64,000 nt of DNA, from positions 18,633,501-18,697,500 of the forward strand of contig NC_088176.1 in NCBI RefSeq assembly GCF_028769735.1. Reading direction: 5' to 3'. Under the pieces are notes generated by a model that had not been told where the DNA came from, did not search any database, and saw only the letters and a program-made list of their open reading frames with translations. Positions 62,701 to 64,000 of this stretch are shown one piece after another. The translations under genes and the position numbers were made by a program. The DNA is from Zonotrichia leucophrys gambelii. Taxonomy: Eukaryota > Chordata > Aves > Passeriformes > Passerellidae. The stretch's first letter is position 1; the number at the start of each line of letters is the position of its first letter.

Positions 62701-63541
62701 CCCAACTTCTCCGATGGACTTAAATGGAAAGATGACCTTGTGCAACATTTCAGGAGTGCAGTGAGATGGAAAACAATGAAGTATTCATGACTAATTGCTG
62801 TTATTGTAGCTACTGCAATGCAGGAGATAGGCAAGGAAACAAACAGGAGACTTACTGGAGGAAAAACCTGGACTGCTTTTACTGAAGTTGACTATGATTT
62901 TTCTACTTTCAGGAGTTGATTGCCCTGAATAATATAATAAGCATCAGAAGATCAGAAACTTCTTCCTCTTCAAACTCAGGAAATATTATCTGGGAGCAAT
63001 AGCCAAGATGCATTTAATGGCTCACTGGCTCTGCTAGGGATATGACTTTCATGAGATATGAAAAGCCTCAGCTGAAGCCTGAAATAAATTCATTCCTCAG
63101 AGAAGGTCCAATAAACCTTCTTAATCCATCACACATGCCCCAGCTGGATCACAAGATAAACTGGTCAGTTACTTGATTCAAATCCACAAAGAGCTTACCC
63201 ATCCATGCAAAGTGCATCCTCCCAGAGCTTGCCAGTCTACCTCCCCTCCCTTTACAACACTTCTTCCACCCCCAAGAATGAAATCAATCAGTCTCTTCTG
63301 ATTCATCTCTCTCCTGACAGACTTCAAAGTCATTCCCCTTTCACAGACTGACTGACTAGGCTAGGATGTCTCCACACACATCTTTTTGTCTTGCCTACTG
63401 AGATACAAAACTGCACAAGTATTGCCAAGAGGAAAACTCATTTACCTGTGATTTAGTCCCCGGAGTCATAGGCACACTGAAATTATTCAAGTCCCAGATG
63501 AAAATTTCAGAATCATTGGCTCCAGAAGCCAAGAGATTATT
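38570..63541 (-). CDS. SEC31B: SEC31B, COPII outer-coat subunit, 5'-truncated by window edge
   Basis: SEC31 proteins pair with SEC13 to form the outer cage of COPII vesicles at ER exit sites. I find 23 coding exons (63446-63541 down to 38570-38749) totalling 3255 nt: 1084 residues plus TAA. Every junction is GT-AG and the splice phase is continuous. In order, the protein shows the rest of the N-terminal WD40 propeller, the [13 protein letters not shown] insert that in SEC31 likely completes the SEC13 propeller, the alpha-solenoid ([36 protein letters not shown]), a long proline-rich region with the SWSDP...KKK and [16 protein letters not shown] blocks, and the conserved C-terminal helical domain. 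It is assigned to SEC31B, not SEC31A, because of its position beside WNT8B and its shorter, more divergent linker. About 115 N-terminal residues lie beyond 64,000. Confidence 0.96.
38928..38953. repeat. 13-bp tandem duplication in last SEC31B intron
   Basis: CTGGCATCAGCAA is present twice, head to tail, with no mismatch. It looks like a recent small slippage event. Confidence 0.8.
39274..39345 (-). CDS. SEC31B: SEC31B exon ([20 protein letters not shown])
   Basis: 24 codons, phase 0 to 0. It encodes [20 protein letters not shown] and REQA, an amphipathic helix of the C-terminal domain (SEC31A: RRKLDDASKRLEFLYDKLREQ). The donor is GTGAGT. Confidence 0.97.
39522..39552. repeat. (CATA)n-like simple repeat
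   Basis: An alternating CATA/TATA tract, with an embedded ACATGT, lies in a SEC31B intron next to the LREQA exon. Confidence 0.7.
40739..40855 (-). CDS. SEC31B: SEC31B exon ([19 protein letters not shown])
   Basis: 39 codons, phase 0 to 0. It encodes [20 protein letters not shown] and [19 protein letters not shown], the first helix of the conserved SEC31 C-terminal domain. The donor is GTAAGT. Confidence 0.96.
41274..41420 (-). CDS. SEC31B: SEC31B exon ([16 protein letters not shown])
   Basis: 49 codons, phase 0 to 0. It encodes [20 protein letters not shown] and a Pro/Gln/Ser-rich segment ending PKEGSLQ. The opening block is conserved with SEC31A (MPENFMPPVPITSPIM). An 18-base A-run lies just outside its acceptor side, at 41442-41459. 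Confidence 0.95.
41442..41459. repeat. Poly(A) run of 18
   Basis: An uninterrupted A-run lies just beyond the acceptor of the LPEKFTPL exon. On the gene strand it is a T-run about 20 bases upstream of the AG and may serve as part of the pyrimidine tract. Confidence 0.8.
42655..42713 (-). CDS. SEC31B: SEC31B exon (QESWSDP ... KKK) with NAGNAG acceptor
   Basis: 59 nt, phase 1 to 0. It encodes [19 protein letters not shown], matching the SEC31A block SAWNDPP...KKKK. The acceptor reads TAGCAG. The upstream AG gives 42713 as the exon boundary; the downstream AG gives 42710 and drops one alanine. The donor is GTAAGT. Confidence 0.93.
42714..46529 (-). other. SEC31B: SEC31B introns around the candidate micro-exon
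   Basis: Apart from the candidate micro-exon at 45454-45492, I see no coding potential or recognisable repeat in this 3.8 kb, except a short CA-rich tract near 45,360-45,395. Confidence 0.6.
45454..45492 (-). CDS. SEC31B: SEC31B candidate 39-nt micro-exon
   Basis: A 39-nt segment flanked by TTTTCAG and GTAGTA encodes [12 protein letters not shown] after a split Gly codon. It is phase 1 to 1, so including or skipping it leaves the frame intact. The acceptor has a good pyrimidine tract; the donor is weaker. I do not recall an exact counterpart in human SEC31B, so this is a supported but unproven, possibly alternatively spliced exon. Confidence 0.55.
46530..46853 (-). CDS. SEC31B: SEC31B exon (proline-rich region 2, 108 codons)
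   Basis: 324 nt, phase 1 to 1, the largest SEC31B exon here. It encodes [40 protein letters not shown] and ends [11 protein letters not shown]. The frame is fully open and the composition is dominated by Pro, Ser, Ala and Gly. The donor is GTAAGT. Confidence 0.93.
47223..47439 (-). CDS. SEC31B: SEC31B exon (proline-rich region 1)
   Basis: 217 nt, phase 0 to 1. It encodes a Pro/Ser-rich segment starting [20 protein letters not shown] and including [18 protein letters not shown] and [12 protein letters not shown]. The acceptor is GATTGCAG and the donor GTAAGC. In SEC31 this region binds SAR1/SEC23. Confidence 0.93.
48152..48334 (-). CDS. SEC31B: SEC31B exon ([13 protein letters not shown], start of proline-rich region)
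   Basis: 61 codons, phase 0 to 0, when the TTTCAG acceptor is used. The exon begins [20 protein letters not shown]. This acceptor keeps the same spacing from YLP to QLRD as SEC31A. An upstream in-frame AG (AAAGCAG) would extend the exon to 48346 and add four residues, SLFQ. The donor is GTAGGC. Confidence 0.88.
48957..49130 (-). CDS. SEC31B: SEC31B exon (alpha-solenoid, [20 protein letters not shown])
   Basis: 58 codons, phase 0 to 0. It encodes [16 protein letters not shown] and [20 protein letters not shown], then LPSSSRE. It matches the SEC31A QYANLLAAQGSIAAAL block. Confidence 0.96.
49842..49977 (+). repeat. tRNA-Ile-derived SINE with CR1-like tail (TguSINE1-type)
   Basis: The head (CTCAGTTGGTCAGAGCATGG, then GTGGGTTCAATCCCC) follows the A-box and B-box of tRNA-Ile. 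The region after the tRNA-like CCATTCACT reads GAGTTGGACTCCATCATTGT and GGGTCCCTTCCAACTGGGAT, then ATTCTGTGA. This parallels the 3' end of CR1 ('gttggactcgatgatc...tccaacc...attctatgattct'). The structure fits the songbird SINE known as TguSINE1, mobilised by CR1 machinery. It sits in a SEC31B intron, antisense to the gene. The tRNA part has too many mismatches to be a functional tRNA. Confidence 0.75.
50525..50670 (-). CDS. SEC31B: SEC31B exon (alpha-solenoid, [17 protein letters not shown])
   Basis: 146 nt, phase 1 to 0. It encodes [20 protein letters not shown] and [23 protein letters not shown]1 fragment lies 87 bases upstream of its acceptor on the + coordinate side (from 50757). Confidence 0.96.
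50757..51172 (-). mobile_element. CR1 LINE 3' fragment
   Basis: On the - strand this is the 3' end of a CR1 retrotransposon: the tail of its second open reading frame, then its 3' UTR ending in ATTCTATGATTCT, the CR1 terminus. Recognisable translated pieces are [37 protein letters not shown] and [20 protein letters not shown]. It is truncated at the 5' side and carries frame breaks, so it is dead. It lies in a SEC31B intron in the same orientation as the gene. Confidence 0.9.
51747..51873 (-). CDS. SEC31B: SEC31B exon (alpha-solenoid, [16 protein letters not shown])
   Basis: 127 nt, phase 0 to 1. It encodes [20 protein letters not shown] and [20 protein letters not shown], matching the SEC31A solenoid. 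The last base joins the next exon to give Asp. Confidence 0.95.
52524..52702 (-). CDS. SEC31B: SEC31B exon (alpha-solenoid, [11 protein letters not shown])
   Basis: 179 nt, phase 1 to 0. It encodes [36 protein letters not shown] and [15 protein letters not shown], a strongly conserved solenoid segment of SEC31. Confidence 0.96.
53087..53195 (-). CDS. SEC31B: SEC31B exon (acidic linker, part 2)
   Basis: 109 nt, phase 0 to 1. It encodes [20 protein letters not shown] and [10 protein letters not shown]. It is a low-conservation linker before the alpha-solenoid. The donor GTATGT and phase fit the next exon. Confidence 0.87.
54125..54205 (-). CDS. SEC31B: SEC31B exon (acidic linker, part 1)
   Basis: 27 codons, phase 0 to 0. 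It encodes [20 protein letters not shown] and TNSAPDQ. This linker is poorly conserved between SEC31 paralogues; the call rests on splice sites and phase continuity with both neighbours. Confidence 0.85.
54746..54820 (-). CDS. SEC31B: SEC31B exon ([15 protein letters not shown])
   Basis: 25 codons, phase 0 to 0. It encodes [20 protein letters not shown] and DLQKK, matching the SEC31A KYLELLGYRKEDL segment. The donor GTAAGG follows an AAAAAAAG end. Confidence 0.93.
54821..56245 (-). other. SEC31B: SEC31B intron without recognised features
   Basis: 1.4 kb of AT-rich intron between the KLLGYSKED exon and the preceding exon. I see no supported exon, RNA gene or repeat family. Confidence 0.6.
56246..56476 (-). 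CDS. SEC31B: SEC31B exon (SEC13-contact insert and start of solenoid)
   Basis: 77 codons, phase 0 to 0. It begins FGGKLITFG, continues through [18 protein letters not shown] and ends [10 protein letters not shown]. By analogy with SEC31 structures, the beta strands here should add the last blade to the SEC13 propeller. That contact is known for the family and is not visible in DNA. Confidence 0.95.
57217..57369 (-). CDS. SEC31B: SEC31B exon ([11 protein letters not shown] ... [12 protein letters not shown])
   Basis: 51 codons, phase 0 to 0. It encodes [20 protein letters not shown] and [19 protein letters not shown], the conserved segment that follows the WD40 propeller in SEC31 proteins. 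Confidence 0.96.
57370..59178 (-). other. SEC31B: SEC31B intron without recognised features
   Basis: 1.8 kb AT-rich intron. I see nothing supportable in it on either strand. Confidence 0.6.
59179..59340 (-). CDS. SEC31B: SEC31B exon (WD40, [13 protein letters not shown])
   Basis: 54 codons, phase 0 to 0. It encodes [20 protein letters not shown] and the last WD-type strand [13 protein letters not shown], then a polar linker QKTQADK. It is highly conserved with SEC31A. Confidence 0.96.
59341..61254 (-). other. SEC31B: SEC31B intron with one old repeat
   Basis: 1.9 kb AT-rich intron, empty except for the MIR-like fragment near 59.9 kb. Confidence 0.6.
59852..59975 (+). repeat. MIR-like SINE fragment
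   Basis: The order AGTTCAATTCACAGACTTCC, GATGTTGGGCAACTCACTAA, then CTCCCATTTGTAAAATGAAC follows the MIR core and tail: 'gttcgaatcccggctctgcc...cttgggcaagtcacttaacc...tttcctcatctgtaaaatggg'. It is strongly diverged and old. Confidence 0.6.
61255..61354 (-). CDS. SEC31B: SEC31B exon (WD40, [18 protein letters not shown])
   Basis: 100 nt, phase 2 to 0. It encodes [20 protein letters not shown] and [11 protein letters not shown]. The acceptor is TTTTAG and the donor GTATGT. Confidence 0.95.
61591..61733 (-). CDS. SEC31B: SEC31B exon (WD40, [11 protein letters not shown])
   Basis: 143 nt, phase 0 to 2. It encodes [20 protein letters not shown] and [20 protein letters not shown], a WD40 blade. 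The final AG joins a G from the next exon to give Arg. Confidence 0.95.
62222..62362 (-). CDS. SEC31B: SEC31B exon (WD40, [11 protein letters not shown])
   Basis: 47 codons, phase 0 to 0. It encodes [20 protein letters not shown] and [20 protein letters not shown], a WD40 blade almost identical to SEC31A. The donor is GTGAGT and the acceptor TTGGCAG. Confidence 0.96.
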
Positions 63542-64000
63542 CTGTAGAAAAAAAAAAAAAAATAAATGCTCAGTTGAGATTCCTGCTCACAGATTTCTTA
63601 AAAATAAATGGAAGCAAAAACCCCAAAATCTTCCATAGTGAGATGAGAGCTGTATTTCACAGCCACTGGCATGCATAAAGATACTAACTGGATTATAAAC
63701 CAAGCACATCTCGGGCCTCCATGCTATCCACTGCGGCATAGTACAGACACATTTAAAATTTGTCTGTTTTGTGCAGATGGCTGCTGTTAATCACAATGCA
63801 ATTCTGCCACAGGCCTTGAAGCCACCATCTCTGGCCAGCTGAGCCTTTGCTCATCAAGGACATTTCTTCTGAGAATATGCAAGTTTCTCACAACCGACTG
63901 CAGACAACTTTCCATTTGCCTTTGTGCTACACAACAAACATGTTCTGTTTACTCCTCATTTGTTGCAGTCCTTTCAAATGTGATCAGAGCCCCACTGAAT
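62363..64000 (-). other. SEC31B: SEC31B intronic sequence around the first visible exon
   Basis: Apart from the exon at 63446-63541 (with a 15-base A-run just beyond its acceptor), I see no further coding exon. In particular the preceding SEC31 exon (ALDFNPFQ-type) is not present before position 64,000, so the gene continues out of the window. Confidence 0.65.
63446..63541 (-). CDS. SEC31B: SEC31B exon (WD40, [15 protein letters not shown])
   Basis: This is the first SEC31B exon within the window on the gene's strand, 32 codons, phase 0 at both ends. It carries the WD-type strand [16 protein letters not shown] and the linker MTPGTKSQ, closely matching SEC31A. The acceptor follows a T-rich tract and the donor is GTAAAT. 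Confidence 0.93.

Noticed and set aside
1..64000. CRISPR arrays, operons, prophage or endogenous retrovirus genes
   Set aside because: No spaced repeat arrays, ribosome-binding patterns, LTR pairs or viral protein signatures are visible on either strand.

Overview
This window is vertebrate nuclear DNA, almost certainly from a bird and most likely a songbird. It holds two spliced genes with canonical GT-AG introns. It also holds a CR1 LINE fragment typical of bird genomes, and a short element with a tRNA-Ile-like head and a CR1-like tail. That combination matches the passerine SINE I know as TguSINE1. There are no operons, bacterial genes, CRISPR arrays or recognisable viral genes.

Layout. 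(1) Positions 1 to about 19,900 are non-coding flank upstream of WNT8B, with small microsatellites and old, decayed interspersed repeats. (2) From about 20.2 to 33.47 kb on the + strand lies a complete WNT8B gene: six coding exons (20321-20379, 26453-26486, 27440-27578, 28911-29036, 31011-31153, 31547-32104) giving 352 residues, then a 1.35 kb 3' UTR with an AATAAA at 33447. (3) From 33.5 to 36.9 kb is the space between the two genes. It contains a CpG-island-like patch (about 34.15-34.48 kb) and a neighbouring block (34.44-35.05 kb) dense in homeodomain-, POU- and TCF-like motifs. (4) From about 36.9 kb to the right edge, on the - strand, lies SEC31B. Twenty-three coding exons (63541 down to 38570) give 1084 residues plus a stop. 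The first few exons, roughly 115 residues by analogy with SEC31A, lie beyond 64,000.

The genes are unrelated in function. WNT8B is a secreted lipidated signalling ligand used in forebrain patterning. SEC31B is an outer-coat subunit of COPII vesicles, which carry cargo from the ER to the Golgi. They stand tail to tail, the same arrangement as on human 10q24 (WNT8B-SEC31B). Exon calls were checked by following splice phase through every junction and by similarity to the known proteins; all junctions agree.

I did not find a convincing new biological system. The items most worth a second look are the orphan CpG island with a motif-dense block between the genes, a perfect 12-bp inverted repeat carrying paired TAATCC motifs in WNT8B intron 1, a 39-nt micro-exon and a NAGNAG acceptor in SEC31B, and the short WNT8B exons 1 and 2, which automatic annotation would easily miss.
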